5,390 nt of DNA from Myxococcales bacterium (GTDB taxonomy: Bacteria; Myxococcota; Polyangia; HGW-17; SLPX01): NCBI GenBank assembly GCA_007131745.1, contig SLPX01000376.1, positions 1-5,390 on the forward strand, given 5' to 3'. Position numbers and translations under genes: made by a program. The notes below the pieces were generated by a model, which saw only the letters and a list, made by a program, of their open reading frames with translations, was not told the origin of the DNA and searched no databases. Every line of letters begins with the position of its first letter. The stretch's first letter is position 1. Below are positions 5,208-5,390 of the stretch, in pieces.

Positions 5208-5390
5208 AGTGCCCCTCTTGTCAGGATCTTCAAAACAAAGTTGTGGATTCGAGGCTGAGTCTCAACTCCAGGGCTATACGGCGTCGCAGGGAATGCTTGT
5301 CGTGCGGGAGGCGTTTTACGACATACGAGAGGGTGGACGAACAGATGCCCATGGTCGTAAAGAAGGACGGAAGGCGGGAGGTGTTCAGTC
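5204..5390 (+). CDS. nrdR: Transcriptional repressor NrdR, N-terminal part (runs off the right edge)
   Basis: The first 62 codons of NrdR, the repressor of ribonucleotide reductase genes, which senses ATP/dATP through an ATP-cone and binds NrdR boxes. The zinc ribbon is complete: Cys3-x2-Cys6 and Cys31-x2-Cys34. The conserved 'VVDSR', 'AIRRRREC' and '[10 protein letters not shown]' motifs lie between and after the pairs. The ATP-cone begins at about residue 49 ([14 protein letters not shown]) and is cut by the window end. Full-length relatives are about 150-170 residues. The ATG overlaps the rpiB stop in ATGA, and no strong Shine-Dalgarno site is present, so coupling to rpiB translation is likely. 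No NrdR box is seen in this window. Confidence 0.96.
   Translation, partial: MKCPSCQDLQNKVVDSRLSLNSRAIRRRRECLSCGRRFTTYERVDEQMPMVVKKDGRREVFS

Overview
All convincing genes in this window lie on the + strand. They form two blocks: an accessory block on the left (about 1-3643) and a housekeeping block on the right (about 3650-5390). The right block is yceD (DUF177), rpmF (ribosomal protein L32), rpiB (ribose-5-phosphate isomerase B) and the first 62 codons of nrdR, which runs off the right edge. The left block has the tail of an unidentified protein, a 410-base stretch without a confident gene, a large cysteine-rich lipoprotein with a right-handed beta-helix domain, and a small TIM-barrel amidohydrolase.

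The organism is most likely a Gram-negative bacterium from the old Deltaproteobacteria (Desulfobacterota, Myxococcota or a related phylum). Two things suggest this. The secreted lipoprotein has tandem 'GRECG...C...C' repeats of a kind I associate with those groups, and rpiB and nrdR sit close to yceD-rpmF, as I recall for deltaproteobacterial loci. This placement is inference; no rRNA is present to confirm it.

Region by region: 3-176 is a C-terminal coding fragment, tentatively beta-propeller-like. 177-586 holds several perfect short inverted repeats, a GGAAACAT repeat group, and a plausible sigma70-type promoter overlapped by phased GTTC/GAAC half-sites. 587-2860 is the lipoprotein. 2873-3643 is the amidohydrolase, 12 bases downstream and probably co-transcribed. 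3644-3721 can fold so that the yceD ribosome-binding site is paired with an exact anti-Shine-Dalgarno sequence. 3722-4264 is yceD. 4265-4431 is a leader with a GATAGAA tandem repeat before rpmF (4432-4620). A 122-base spacer leads to rpiB (4743-5207), which overlaps nrdR by 4 bases.

The right-hand genes serve basic growth: ribosome assembly, the pentose phosphate pathway and control of ribonucleotide reductase. The lipoprotein is predicted to be exported and lipid-anchored, probably binding or cleaving a polysaccharide or acting as a surface scaffold. The amidohydrolase is predicted to be cytoplasmic, with no known substrate. I do not see a clear new defence or mobile system here. The best leads are the RNA and DNA structures in front of yceD, rpmF and the lipoprotein, and the apparent absence of fatty-acid genes between rpmF and rpiB.
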